DNA of 36,784 bases from Planctomycetota bacterium. Its GTDB lineage: Bacteria; Planctomycetota; PLA2; JAEUHO01. Positions within the stretch are counted from its first letter, which is position 1, and each line of letters starts with the position of its first letter. Position numbers and translations under genes: made by a program. The stretch is from assembly GCA_020851795.1 (NCBI GenBank), contig JADZCA010000059.1:1-36784 (forward strand). The letters run 5' to 3'. The notes under the pieces are model-generated. The model worked only from the letters and a program-made list of their open reading frames with translations. It was not told the origin of the DNA and did not search any database. Shown piece by piece: positions 23,383-32,929 of the stretch.

Positions 23383-25889
23383 TCACTCGGCGCGCAGCGC
23401 GGGCGCGAGCGAGGCGTGCGCGGCCCGCCGGCCGGGCAACAGCGCGGCGAGCACCGCGACGACGAGGGCGATCCCGGCGCAGACCAGCGGCACGCCGGGC
23501 ACGACCGCGAACGGGAGGCGCACGCCGCGCACCGGCTCGACGGCCGCGTGCAGCACGACGCTCGCGCCGATCCCCGCCGGCACGCCGGCGCCGACGGCGA
23601 GCACCGCCATCCCCACCGCCTGCGCGAGCACCGTCCGGGCCACCTGGCCGCGCGTCATGCCGACCGCGCGGAGCACCGCGATCTCGCGCGCGCGGTCGAG
23701 CACGTTCGTCGTCAGCGTGTTGACGACGCCGAGCGAGCTGACGACGAAGACCACGGCGAGCACCGTCCACAGCAGCCCCACCACCGCGTCGGTGCGCTCG
23801 TCGACGACGTGGTGCAGGTCGGCGTTCGACTGGAGCAGCAGGCCCTCGCGCGCGGCCAGCGTCGAGAGCGCGGCGCCCAGCGCCTCGCGACGGCCCGGCT
23901 TCGCGCGCACCATCACCGCGTCGGGGCCCCGCGCCCCGAAGGCGCGCGCCGACGTCTCCCACGCGACGTAGAGCGCGTGCCCGCCCGCGACGTACTCGGT
24001 CGTCGTGGCGACGACCCGCAGCGGCACCACGCCCTCGCGCGCGGCGAGGTGCACGGTGGCGCCGGGACGCAGCCCGAGGTCGTGCGCGAGCGCGGAGCCG
24101 AGCACGGCGTCGCCGGGCCCGATCGCCGCGGGCGGCGCGTCGCCGAGCACGTCCTGGAAGGCGAGGTCGAGCCCGCGGTCGCCCTCGAAGGTGTGCGCGA
24201 TCGCGATCACCGGCACGCCGTCGAGCGTGGCCGCGTCGAAGCGGATGCGGTGCGCGACGAGCACGTCGGGGAGCGCGGCGACCTCCGCGTGCACGCCCTC
24301 GCGCAGCGGCGCCGTCGCCATCGTGCCCGACTCCGGCATCGTCGCGCGGACGAACCAGTCCTCGGTCAGCGCGGTGCGCGCCCACCGCGCGACGTCGCGC
24401 ACGCCGAGCAGCAGTTCGTTGCCGATCCCGACGCCCGACATGACCGCGACGAAGAGGACGGTGGTCGAGAGCGTCGCGTGCAGCGGGCGCCGGTCGAGGT
24501 CGCGCACGCCGAGGCGCTCGGCGGCGGGGAGCCGCGGCTCGAGGAGCCGCGCGAGCCCGCGGCGCATCGGCCGCAGCACGAAGGGGAAGGCGAGCGCCGC
24601 GCCGAGGATGCCGGCACCGGTCGCGGCCGCGACCAGCGCCGGGCCGGGCGAGCGCACCGGCGTCGCGACCGCCACCCACGCCGCGGCGAGGAGGAGCGCG
24701 GCGCCCACGAGCGCGGGCACGCGGTGCGAGGGCTCGACGGCGGCTTCGGTGGCGCCGAGCAGGTCGCGCAGCGGGTCCCGCGCGGCGGCGCGGCGCGCCG
24801 GCGAGACCGCCGCGAGCACGGTCACGACGGGCCCGACCCCGAGGCCGAGCGCGACCGCGACGAGGTCGGTCGAGGGCGTGGGGAGCTCGACGCCCATCAT
24901 CCCGCCGATCCCGGTCGCGACCCCGCGCGCGGCCGCGAGGCCGAGCGCGACGCCGAGCGCCGCGCCGACGATCCCGACGAGCGCGGCCTCGACGAGGAGG
25001 GCGGCGACGAGCTGGCGCCGCGTCGCACCGACGCTGCGCATCGTCGCGAACGAGCGCCGCCGCTCGGCGAGGTTCATGCCCACCGCGTTCCAGATCACGA
25101 ACACCGCGGCGACGAGCGCCATGAGGCTCACGGCGGCGAGCGCGGCGTCGGAGGAGCGCAGCGACGCGTCGGCGACGGCGCCCCGCTCCGCGGGACGCTG
25201 CACGCGCTGGCCCGGGCCGACGGCGCGCCCGAGCGCCGCGGCGACGGCGTCCACGTCGTGGCCCGGCGCGACCACGACGTGCACCGCGCTGATCCTCGCT
25301 CCGAGCCCGAGGAGCCGCTGCGCGGTCGCGAGCGGCGCCACGGCGAGCCCGCCGGGGAAGCGCGCGAGCCCGCGTGCCCCCAGCAGGCCCGCGACGCGCA
25401 GCGTCGCCGGCCCCGTCGGCGTCGCCAGCCGCACCTCGCTCCCGACGCCGACGCCGCGGGGCGCGGCGAGCGCCTGCGGCAGCCACAGCGCGGGGTCGGC
25501 GGTCCACGGCCCGCCGGCGACGACGTCGAGCTCGGCCGCGACCGCGTCGGCGGCGGGGTCCACGCCGAGCAGCGCGATCCCGGCGCGCGGGCCGGGCTCG
25601 ACGAGGGCCACGCCGCCGAGCGCCACGGCCGTCGCCGCCTCGACGCCCTCGACGGCGGCCGCCGTGGCCGCCGTCGCCGGCTCGAGGGGCCCGCCTCCCT
25701 GCGCGACCACCTCGAGCGCCGCGCGCCCGCCGAGCGCGCCGTACATCGCGCGGTACGCCCCGCTCGCGGCGCGCGTGGCCACGACCACCGCCGTCAAGGC
25801 GGCGACGCCGAGCACGACGCCGAGCAGCGCGAGCGCGGCGCGTGCCGGCCGCCGCGCGACCTCGCGCCCCGCGTAGGCGAGCAGCGCCC

Positions 25890-25893
<4 letters not shown>
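23383..25893 (-). CDS. ABC transporter permease with two FtsX domains (LolC/E-like or YbbP-like)
   Basis: The 836-residue product has an N-terminal membrane helix (about 17-40). A periplasmic domain (about 45-240) is followed by a first FtsX triple-helix block (about 255-375, with MNLAERRRSFATMRSVGATR). Two middle helices follow (about 395-450), then a second periplasmic domain (about 460-690) and a second FtsX block (about 700-825, with DRAREIAVLRAVGMTRGQV). This ten-helix layout is that of YbbP and of permeases for lipid or lipoprotein handling. The GTG start overlaps the ATPase stop (GTGA). The substrate is unknown. The gene is extremely Ala/Val/Arg-rich, like the rest of the region. Confidence 0.9.
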
Positions 25894-26615
<722 letters not shown>

Positions 26616-26643
26616 ACGAGCCTCCGCGGGGGACGGCTCCGAG

Positions 26644-26649
26644 AGCGTA
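26644..26649 (-). promoter_or_regulatory. -10 element of the ATPase/double-FtsX operon
   Basis: TACGCT on the minus strand, 28 nt before the GTG at 26615. The leader contains GGAGG. Confidence 0.45.
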
Positions 26650-26747
26650 CCGCCGCGGCCCCGCGCCCCACCGCCCCGGCCCGAGCGCGGGTCCCGGACC
26701 TCAGCGTGCGCGGGCGCCCGTCCCCGCGAGCGACCGCCGTCCAAGGG

Positions 26748-27299
26748 TCAGGACACGCGCTCCTTGAACTCCATGGTCTCGGAGTCGATGGCGACCTTGT
26801 CCCCGACCGCCGTCATCACGCTCACGCGGACCTTGACGCCGTTGTCGAGCGTCGCGTCCTTGAGGCCGCTCGACGGGTGGCCCTTGATCGGCGGCTCGGT
26901 CTCGGTCACGGTCGCGACGACGACCGGCGGCAGCGTGATCGCGACGAGCTCGTCGTCCACGACGAGGCCGCGGTAGTGGTCGCACTTCCACACGAGCACG
27001 TCCTCGAGGCCCGCGGCCTTGAAGCGGCGCTCGTCGCCGTCCTTCGTGTAGAAGACCTCCTCGTTGCCGTCGCGGTAGCTGTGCTCGAGCTCGAGCGAGT
27101 CCACGTCGAGCACCGCGAAGCGGTCGTCGGGCTGGGCCGTGAGCTCGCTCGTGCGGCCCGTCAGGATCTCCTTGAACTTCATCTGGATCCGGCTGCGCCG
27201 GTCGCTCTTCCAGATGTTCCAGGAGGTGACGCGGCACATGCGGCCGTCGACCTTGAGCAGCATGCCCTTGCGGGCGTCGATCGCAGCGACCTCTGCCAT
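26748..27299 (-). CDS. efp: Elongation factor P with an arginine-type tip loop
   Basis: EF-P binds between the P and E sites of stalled ribosomes and promotes peptide bonds at proline runs. At 183 residues it has normal length and the three beta-barrel domains. Family blocks include FKEILTGRTSE at the end of domain I and DNGVKVRVSVMTAVGDKVAIDSETMEFKERV at the end. The tip of domain I reads WKSDRRSRIQMKF, with Arg at residue 34, instead of the PGKG lysine loop. That resembles the KSGR loop of EF-Ps rhamnosylated by EarP, although the loop is one residue shorter. The modifying enzyme is not in the window. The ATG is preceded by a GGAG site and a promoter hexamer. Confidence 0.93.
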   Translation of the reverse strand: MAEVAAIDARKGMLLKVDGRMCRVTSWNIWKSDRRSRIQMKFKEILTGRTSELTAQPDDRFAVLDVDSLELEHSYRDGNEEVFYTKDGDERRFKAAGLEDVLVWKCDHYRGLVVDDELVAITLPPVVVATVTETEPPIKGHPSSGLKDATLDNGVKVRVSVMTAVGDKVAIDSETMEFKERVS

Positions 27300-27346
27300 G
27301 GGACTCGCTCCACGCGAACGGGGACAGGACCGGGGGTGAAGGGGCG

Positions 27347-27352
27347 ACTGTA
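27347..27352 (-). promoter_or_regulatory. -10 element of efp
   Basis: TACAGT on the minus strand, 47 nt before the ATG. The leader carries TGGAGCGAG as the ribosome-binding site. Confidence 0.5.
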
Positions 27353-27464
27353 CCCGCCGCGCGCCGAATCGCCGCGCAACGGACGCGCCCCGCGTCACGC
27401 CCGGGCCGAGGACGCCGCCCCGACCTCGTCGGCTCGTGAACTCGGCGGGCGGACCCCGCCCCCC

Positions 27465-27470
27465 TATCCT
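27465..27470 (+). promoter_or_regulatory. -10 element of the methyltransferase/DTW operon, leaderless spacing
   Basis: TATCCT is followed by GCGCGC and the GTG at 27477, with no ribosome-binding site. It fixes the start of a frame that would otherwise stay open far upstream through the efp gene. Confidence 0.55.
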
Positions 27471-27476
27471 GCGCGC

Positions 27477-28184
27477 GTGGCCTCGCCCGCCCCCCGCCCC
27501 GACGCCCCCGCCCCGGCGGCGCGCCCCTCGCGCACCGTCGTCGCGGGCGACGGCGTCGCGTGGCTGCGCGCGGCGGGGCGCCTCCCGCCCGACCACGCGG
27601 TCGTGACCTCGCTGCCCGACGCCGCCGAGCTGCCGGGGCTGCGGCACGACGCCTGGCGTGCGTGGTTCTCCGACGCGGCCGCGCTCGTCTGCGCGACGGT
27701 CGCCGACGACGCGGTCGCCGTGTTCTTCCAGAGCGACGTCCTGCGCGACGGCCGCTGGGTGGACAAGGGCGCGCTCGTCTCGTCGGCGGCGGAGCGCGCG
27801 GGCGCGGCGTGCGTGTTCCACAAGGTCGTCTGCCGCGTGCCCGCGGGCACGCCGTCCGCGGGCCGGCCGGGCTGGGCCCACCTGCTCGCGTTCTCGCGCG
27901 GCCTGCGCGCGCGCCCGGCGCTCGCGACCCCCGACGTGCTGCCCGCGCTCGGCGCGATGTCGTGGCCCCGCGCGATGGGCGTCGCGGCCTGCGAGGCCGT
28001 CGTCGCGTTCCTGCGCGCGCAGACGCGCTGTCGCGTCGTCGTGGACCCGTTCTGCGGGCCGGGGACGATGCTCGCGGTCGCGAACGCCCACGGGCTCGAC
28101 GCCGTCGGGGTCGAGTGCGTGCGACGCCGCGCCGCGGCGGCACGACGCCTCGTCTACGAGGTCGGCGCGGGGTTCGCGTCGTGA
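27477..28184 (+). CDS. Beta-class-like SAM-dependent methyltransferase, substrate unknown
   Basis: The product has 235 residues. The SAM-binding motif VVDPFCGPGTMLAVANAHGLDAVGVE lies at the C-terminal end (about 190-216). The putative catalytic strand DHAVVTSLPD is near the N-terminus (about 39-48), so motif order is that of beta-class amino-methyltransferases. The usual (N/D/S)PPY catalytic box reads TSLPD, which argues against ordinary DNA adenine or cytosine N-methylation. Other blocks are VFFQSDVLRDGRWVDKG, VFHKVVCR and GRPGWAHLLAFSR. The stop overlaps the GTG of the DTW gene (GTGA), so the two are co-translated. This suggests a tRNA or rRNA substrate (inference from context). Confidence 0.78.
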   Translation: MASPAPRPDAPAPAARPSRTVVAGDGVAWLRAAGRLPPDHAVVTSLPDAAELPGLRHDAWRAWFSDAAALVCATVADDAVAVFFQSDVLRDGRWVDKGALVSSAAERAGAACVFHKVVCRVPAGTPSAGRPGWAHLLAFSRGLRARPALATPDVLPALGAMSWPRAMGVAACEAVVAFLRAQTRCRVVVDPFCGPGTMLAVANAHGLDAVGVECVRRRAAAARRLVYEVGAGFAS

Positions 28185-29362
28185 CGGCGGGCGCGCCCGC
28201 CGCCCCGCGCGCGACGTGCGACCGCTGCCTGCGGCCGGCGTCGGTGTGCGTGTGCGCGCTGCTGCCGCGGCTCGCCCCGCGCACGCGGGTGCTCGTGCTG
28301 CAGCACCCGCGCGAGCGACGCGTCGCGGTCGGGACCGCGCGGATGGCCGCACGCTGCCTCGAGGGCGCGGCGGTCGTGACCGGCACGCACCTCGACGCGC
28401 ACCCCGTCGTCGCCGCGGCGATCTCCGACCCCGCGCGCCCTGCGGTCCTGCTCTGGCCCGGGCCCGACGCGCGCGACCTCGCCGCCGACCCGCCCGCGGG
28501 GCCCGTCACCCTCGTGGTCGTGGACGGGACGTGGTTCACCGCGAAGAAGCTCGTGCGCCTCAACCCCGCGGTCGCGGCGCTGCCGCGCTACGGGCTCTCG
28601 CCCGCGCGCCCGAGCGAGTACCGCATCCGCCGCGAGCCGCGCGCCGAGTGCCTCTCGACGATCGAGGCGCTCGCGCACGCGCTCGGCGTGCTCGAGGGCG
28701 ACGCGGAGGCGTACCGCGCGATGATGCGGCCGTTCCGCGCGATGGTGGACGTGCAGGTGGACTTCAAGGCGCGGGTGGGCCGCCCGCGCGACCGGTCGCG
28801 CCTCGAGCGCCGGCGCCACCGCCCGTGGGCGCCGCCCGCGCCGCTCGCCGACCCCGCGCGCGTCGTGCTCGTGGCCTGCGAGAGCAACGCGTGGCCGGTG
28901 GACGCCAAGCAGACGTGGCCCGACGAGGTCGTGCAGTGGCTCGCCGTGCGCGGCGACGGCGGCGCGCGCCTCGAGACGATCGTGCGGCCGTCGCACCCGA
29001 TCTCCCCCACCGTGGAGGGACACACCGGGCTCGCGGCGGAGACGCTCGAGCGCGGCGCGCCGCGCGAGGCCCTCGCGGCGTCCTTCGCCGCGTTCCTGCG
29101 CCCGGGCGACGTGGTCGTCGGCTGGGGCCCGTACGCGCGGGGGCGCATGGCGGCCGAGGGTTTCGGCCCGCCCGACCTCGCGACGTTCGACCTGCGCACG
29201 GTAGTCGCCGGGTGGCTGCGCGCGTCGCCGGGGCCGATGGAGGCACTCGTCGGCCGCCTCGGGCTCGACGCCCCGCCGCTGGGCCTCGGCCGCGGCGGGC
29301 GTCGGCTCGGGCACGTCTTCGCGCTCTACCGCGCGGTGCTGGGCCCGCGGCCCGTCCCGTGA
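28181..29362 (+). CDS. tapT: DTW-domain tRNA-uridine aminocarboxypropyltransferase fused to an exonuclease-like domain
   Basis: The 393-residue product is about 180 longer than a typical TapT. Residues 1-205 form the DTW domain: a cysteine cluster (Cys13, Cys16, Cys23, Cys25; CDRCLRPASVCVC), VVVDGTWFTAKKL, SEYRIRREP and ECLSTIEAL. TapT adds the aminocarboxypropyl group of SAM to uridine 47 in the variable loop of tRNAs. Residues about 225-390 look like a DnaQ/RNase H-fold exonuclease domain (PISPTVEGHTGLAAETLERG, FAAFLRPGDVVVGWG). Catalytic acids appear lost: the first motif reads ACESNA and the second has no Asp. The tail may bind RNA. The gene is coupled to the methyltransferase before it. 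The name is given by family; the fusion is unusual to me. Confidence 0.82.
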   Translation: MTAGAPAAPRATCDRCLRPASVCVCALLPRLAPRTRVLVLQHPRERRVAVGTARMAARCLEGAAVVTGTHLDAHPVVAAAISDPARPAVLLWPGPDARDLAADPPAGPVTLVVVDGTWFTAKKLVRLNPAVAALPRYGLSPARPSEYRIRREPRAECLSTIEALAHALGVLEGDAEAYRAMMRPFRAMVDVQVDFKARVGRPRDRSRLERRRHRPWAPPAPLADPARVVLVACESNAWPVDAKQTWPDEVVQWLAVRGDGGARLETIVRPSHPISPTVEGHTGLAAETLERGAPREALAASFAAFLRPGDVVVGWGPYARGRMAAEGFGPPDLATFDLRTVVAGWLRASPGPMEALVGRLGLDAPPLGLGRGGRRLGHVFALYRAVLGPRPVP

Positions 29363-29407
29363 CCGACGCGCCGCGCGGGCCGCCACGTCACCGCACGTCG
29401 GACGGGC

Positions 29408-29941
29408 TCAGCCGGCCGCGGCGCGGCGGTGCCACCACGCCCCGTCGTCGTCGGCGCCGTCCCGCGCGGTCGCGCGCACGCCGTGCGAAGCGAGGATCGA
29501 GAGCACCGCGCGGCACGCCGGTTCGAGCGCGGCGTCCACGCGCGACGTCAGCCCGACGCCGTCGCCGGTGTCGTGCGCGACCGCGCCGACGAGGTAGGCC
29601 TCGCGCGGCGCCTCGCCGTGCAGCGTCGCCGCCGCGAGCGCGTCGCGCAGGTCGGCCTCGTGCGCGGTCACGCGCGGCTCGCCGGGCGGGGCCGCGGGCA
29701 TCTCGTGCCAGCGCCACGTCGTGAGCGCCCCCGCGGGACCGCCGCCCTCGACCGCGTCCACGGCGACGACCACGTCCACCCCGACGAGCCGCGAGACGAG
29801 GTCGAGCCCCGGCGTGCCGACGTCCTCGACGGCGACGTCGTCGGGGAAGGCCCAGCGCGAGAGCAGGCGGCGCGCGACGGTGGGCCCGAAGCCGTCGTCG
29901 CGGCGCAGCACGTTGCCCATGCCGAGGACGGCGAGCCTCAC
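29408..29941 (-). CDS. hybD: Hydrogenase maturation protease (HybD/HyaD family)
   Basis: The 177-residue peptidase M52-family protein removes the C-terminal extension of the [NiFe] large subunit after nickel insertion. It shows GMGNVLRRDDGFGP with the conserved Asp/Glu nickel-sensing region, DVGTPGLDLV and VVVAVDAVEGG, and a His in the VTAHEADLRDAL block. The GTG start overlaps the large-subunit stop (GTGA), as expected for a dedicated protease. The last ~20 residues (RDGADDDGAWWHRRAAAG) are not typical of the family. It is the last gene of the operon and converges with the DTW gene across 45 bp. Confidence 0.92.
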   Translation of the reverse strand: MRLAVLGMGNVLRRDDGFGPTVARRLLSRWAFPDDVAVEDVGTPGLDLVSRLVGVDVVVAVDAVEGGGPAGALTTWRWHEMPAAPPGEPRVTAHEADLRDALAAATLHGEAPREAYLVGAVAHDTGDGVGLTSRVDAALEPACRAVLSILASHGVRATARDGADDDGAWWHRRAAAG

Positions 29942-31638
29942 AGGACCTTCACCGTCGCGACCGGCTTGCCGCTCGCGTCGAAGGTGTGGCAGGCGCACGC
30001 CATGCACGGGTCGAAGGAGTGCACCGTGCGCAGCACCTCGAGCGGCCGCTCGGCGTCCGCCACGGGGTTCGCGAGCAGCGCGGCCTCGTACGGCCCGACG
30101 GCGCCCTTCTCGTCGCGGGGGCTCGCGTTCCACGTGGTCGGCACGACCGCCTGGTAGTTCTTGATCCGCCCGGCCTCGACGACGGCCCAGTGCGAGAGCG
30201 TGCCGCGCGGCGCCTCGTGCAGCCCGAGGCCGCTGACCTCGCCCTTGGGGAAGGTGGGCGGGACGAAGGTCGTGGCGTCGCCCTTGAGCACGTTGTCCGC
30301 GAGCAGCTGCCAGTGCTTGAGCGCGAGCTCGGCGAGCATCGCGCAGCGGACGGCGCGCGCGAGGTGGCGGCCCATCGTGGACATCAGGTCCGACGGCCCG
30401 ACCTTGCGGCCCGCGAGGCCCGAGACCACCTCGAGCGCCTTGTCCACCCACTTCTTCGTGAGCGGGTCGCCCGACGCGTAGCCGACGAGGACCTGCGCGA
30501 GCGGGCCCACCTCCATCGGGCGGCCGTCGTAGCGCGGGGCCTTCACCCACGAGTACTTGCCGCCCTCCTCCCAGTCGGTGAGCGCGGGGACCGTCTCGCC
30601 GTCGAAGGGGTGGAGGGCGCCCTTGCCGCGGTACCACGCGTGCGTGACGTCCTCGGTGACGGCCTTGCGCAGGGGCGCGTCCTTCCAGTCCTTCATGCGG
30701 CGCACGGTCGCGAGGTCGCCGTCGAAGAGCGTGCCGCCGGGCAGGTCGAACGAGGTGGCGGGCCCGTCCACGGGGAGGTCCGGGACCGCGAGGTAGCTGC
30801 GGTGCCCGGCGCCGTGCCCGAACCAGTCGGCGTAGAACGCGGCGATCGCGCACGCGTCCACGAAGTAGACCTGGTGCACGAAGGGCACGACCTCCTCGAG
30901 CAGGTCCTTCATCGCCCAGAGGCGGTCCACGTTGAGCGTGGCGAGGCTGTCGAGGTTGACGGCGTTCATCACGCCGCCGACGGCGACGTTCTGGATGTGG
31001 GGCGACTTGCCCCCGAGCATCGCGACGACCTGGTTCGCCTTGCGCTGCACGTCGATGGCCTGCAGGTAGTGCGAGACGGCGAGGAGGTTCACCTCGGGCG
31101 ACAGGCGCATCGCGGGGTGGCCCCAGTAGCCGTGCGCGAACGGGCCGAGCTGGCCGCTCTCGACGAGCGCCTTGACCTTGTCGCGCACGCCCGCGAGCGC
31201 GACGCGGCCGTTGTGCGGCCACGGCGAGACGGACTCCGCGAGCGCGGCGGTCTTGGCCGGGTCCGCGGCGGGCACCGTGGTGACGTCCACCCAGTCGAGC
31301 GCCGACAGGTGGTAGAAGTGGACGATGTGGTCGTGCAGCCCGTGTGCGAGCAGCACGAGGTTGCGGATGTACTGCGCGTTCGGCGGGATCTCGAGCGCCA
31401 GCGCGTCCTCGACGGCGCGCACCGACGCGATCGCGTGCACCGTGGTGCACACGCCGCAGAACCGCTGCGCGAACAGCCACGCCTCGCGCGGGTCGCGGCC
31501 GAGCAGGATCTTCTCGATCCCGCGCCACATCGTGCACGAGGCCCACGCCTTGCTGACCGCGCCCGCGTCCACCTCGACGTCGATGCGCAGGTGCCCCTCG
31601 ATGCGGGTGATGGGGTCAATCGTGACGCGCGTGGCCAT
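29938..31638 (-). CDS. hybC: [NiFe]-hydrogenase large (catalytic) subunit, membrane-bound uptake type
   Basis: The 566-residue subunit oxidises H2 at the Ni-Fe centre. Nickel ligands are in RFCGVCTTVH (Cys61, Cys64) and DPCMACACH (Cys545, Cys548). His551 is followed by a 15-residue tail (TFDASGKPVATVKVL) that the maturation protease should remove. The N-terminal ITRIEGHLRIDVEVD is the usual group 1 signature. Length is normal. The ATG has a GGGAGG site seven bases upstream and overlaps the end of the HybB gene by 23 bp. It should be exported by hitch-hiking on the Tat signal of the small subunit. Gene order (small subunit, A, B, C, D) equals the E. coli hyb operon. Confidence 0.97.
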   Translation of the reverse strand: MATRVTIDPITRIEGHLRIDVEVDAGAVSKAWASCTMWRGIEKILLGRDPREAWLFAQRFCGVCTTVHAIASVRAVEDALALEIPPNAQYIRNLVLLAHGLHDHIVHFYHLSALDWVDVTTVPAADPAKTAALAESVSPWPHNGRVALAGVRDKVKALVESGQLGPFAHGYWGHPAMRLSPEVNLLAVSHYLQAIDVQRKANQVVAMLGGKSPHIQNVAVGGVMNAVNLDSLATLNVDRLWAMKDLLEEVVPFVHQVYFVDACAIAAFYADWFGHGAGHRSYLAVPDLPVDGPATSFDLPGGTLFDGDLATVRRMKDWKDAPLRKAVTEDVTHAWYRGKGALHPFDGETVPALTDWEEGGKYSWVKAPRYDGRPMEVGPLAQVLVGYASGDPLTKKWVDKALEVVSGLAGRKVGPSDLMSTMGRHLARAVRCAMLAELALKHWQLLADNVLKGDATTFVPPTFPKGEVSGLGLHEAPRGTLSHWAVVEAGRIKNYQAVVPTTWNASPRDEKGAVGPYEAALLANPVADAERPLEVLRTVHSFDPCMACACHTFDASGKPVATVKVL

Positions 31639-32929
31639 CGGCGGGCCTCCCGTCGGCGAAGCTCCCCGCGGGGGCCGCGCCGAACATGCGGTACCAGGTC
31701 TCGAGCGGCGCGGGCAGGATCGCGAAGCGCTTGACCGCGACGCTGTAGAGCAGGATCACGAGCGCCACGAGGCCGAACATCACGAGCACCTCGGGGACGG
31801 CCGGGAAGTACGTCGCGTGCTCGGCCGGCATGAACGCGAGCGTGGTCGGCGTGAAGCGGTAGAGCAGCCCGCCGATCGCGGTGAGCACCGCCATCGTGAA
31901 GACGACCCGCGGGACCTGCCGGAAGCGCTCGGTCCGCAGCACGATCGCGGGGACGAGGATCGCCAGGGTCTCGACGAGGAACATCACGCTGTAGCGGTCG
32001 CCGGAGAAGCCGCGCGAGAGCACGCCGCGCCCGGCGAGGTCGGCCACGCGCGCGGTCAGCCAGAACAGCGTCAGGCTCGACATCACGCGGGCGAGGTCGG
32101 CGAGCACCTTCATGTCGAGCGGCCGCCGCCAGACGAGGCACGACGCCATCAGGATCGCGATCACGGCCGCGAAGCCGCAGATCCACGCCTGCACGAGGTA
32201 GAGGAGCGGGAGCATCTCGCTCTGCCAGAGCGGGTGCACCTTGTTCCCGCTGAGCAGCATGAGCGCCCCGAGCGAGGACTGGTGCATCATCGGGACGATG
32301 TAGGCCGCCGCGACGACGTAGGGGTACGTGCGGCGGATGCGCGGGTGCCAGCGGTCGATCCACCGCCGCACGCCCGGCGACCCCTTCCACCAGAGCCGCT
32401 CGACGACCGTCGGGCCGTTCTCGTAGAGCAGGAAGACGAAGCAGTACGTCGGCATCGCGATCAGCACCTCCCACAGCGGCGACTGGGTGTTCCAGTGCCA
32501 GGGGAGGACGGCGTTCCACGCGTTCCAGGGCCGGCCGACGTCGGTGACGATCCCGAGGATGCCCGTGCCGTAGAAGAGCAGGCTCGTCAGCAGCGCCGTG
32601 CGCATCACGGCGTGGAAGTGCTTGTAGCCGAACACCCACGCGGCGATGCCCACCCCCATCGCGCCCGAGCCGAGCGCGGTGAGCGCCATCGTGTTGAAGG
32701 TCTTCCAGACGCCCCAGGCGTACTGGTCGGTCATGGCCGAGAAGGGCCCGAGCGCGCCGCCGAAGAGGCGGAGCACGCCGAGCCCGGTGCCGACGAGCAC
32801 GAAGAAGAGCAGCGCGAGCGACGTGCGCGTGAGCAGCGGCACGTCGTGCACCGGCACGCCGCGCTGCCAGCGGAACACGACCCCCTCGTGGGAGGGCGCG
32901 GGGACCGGGGCGACGTCGGGGGTGCTCAC
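31616..32929 (-). CDS. hybB: HybB-type integral membrane subunit (NrfD/PsrC family)
   Basis: The 437-residue product has about ten membrane helices and no haem-ligand pattern. It belongs to the NrfD/PsrC/HybB family, which passes electrons from an iron-sulphur subunit to quinone. Visible family blocks include WGVWKTFNTMALTALGSGAM, VTDVGRPWNAW and HQSSLGALMLLSG. The GTG start overlaps the HybA stop (GTGA); the extended upstream frame is an artefact. In the complex it anchors HybA and the two hydrogenase subunits and reacts with menaquinone or ubiquinone. Confidence 0.93.
   Translation of the reverse strand: MSTPDVAPVPAPSHEGVVFRWQRGVPVHDVPLLTRTSLALLFFVLVGTGLGVLRLFGGALGPFSAMTDQYAWGVWKTFNTMALTALGSGAMGVGIAAWVFGYKHFHAVMRTALLTSLLFYGTGILGIVTDVGRPWNAWNAVLPWHWNTQSPLWEVLIAMPTYCFVFLLYENGPTVVERLWWKGSPGVRRWIDRWHPRIRRTYPYVVAAAYIVPMMHQSSLGALMLLSGNKVHPLWQSEMLPLLYLVQAWICGFAAVIAILMASCLVWRRPLDMKVLADLARVMSSLTLFWLTARVADLAGRGVLSRGFSGDRYSVMFLVETLAILVPAIVLRTERFRQVPRVVFTMAVLTAIGGLLYRFTPTTLAFMPAEHATYFPAVPEVLVMFGLVALVILLYSVAVKRFAILPAPLETWYRMFGAAPAGSFADGRPADGHARHD

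Noticed and set aside
26700..26747. A small gene between efp and the ATPase promoter
   Set aside because: Too short and without start signal; it is the spacer between the efp stop and the promoter of the next operon.
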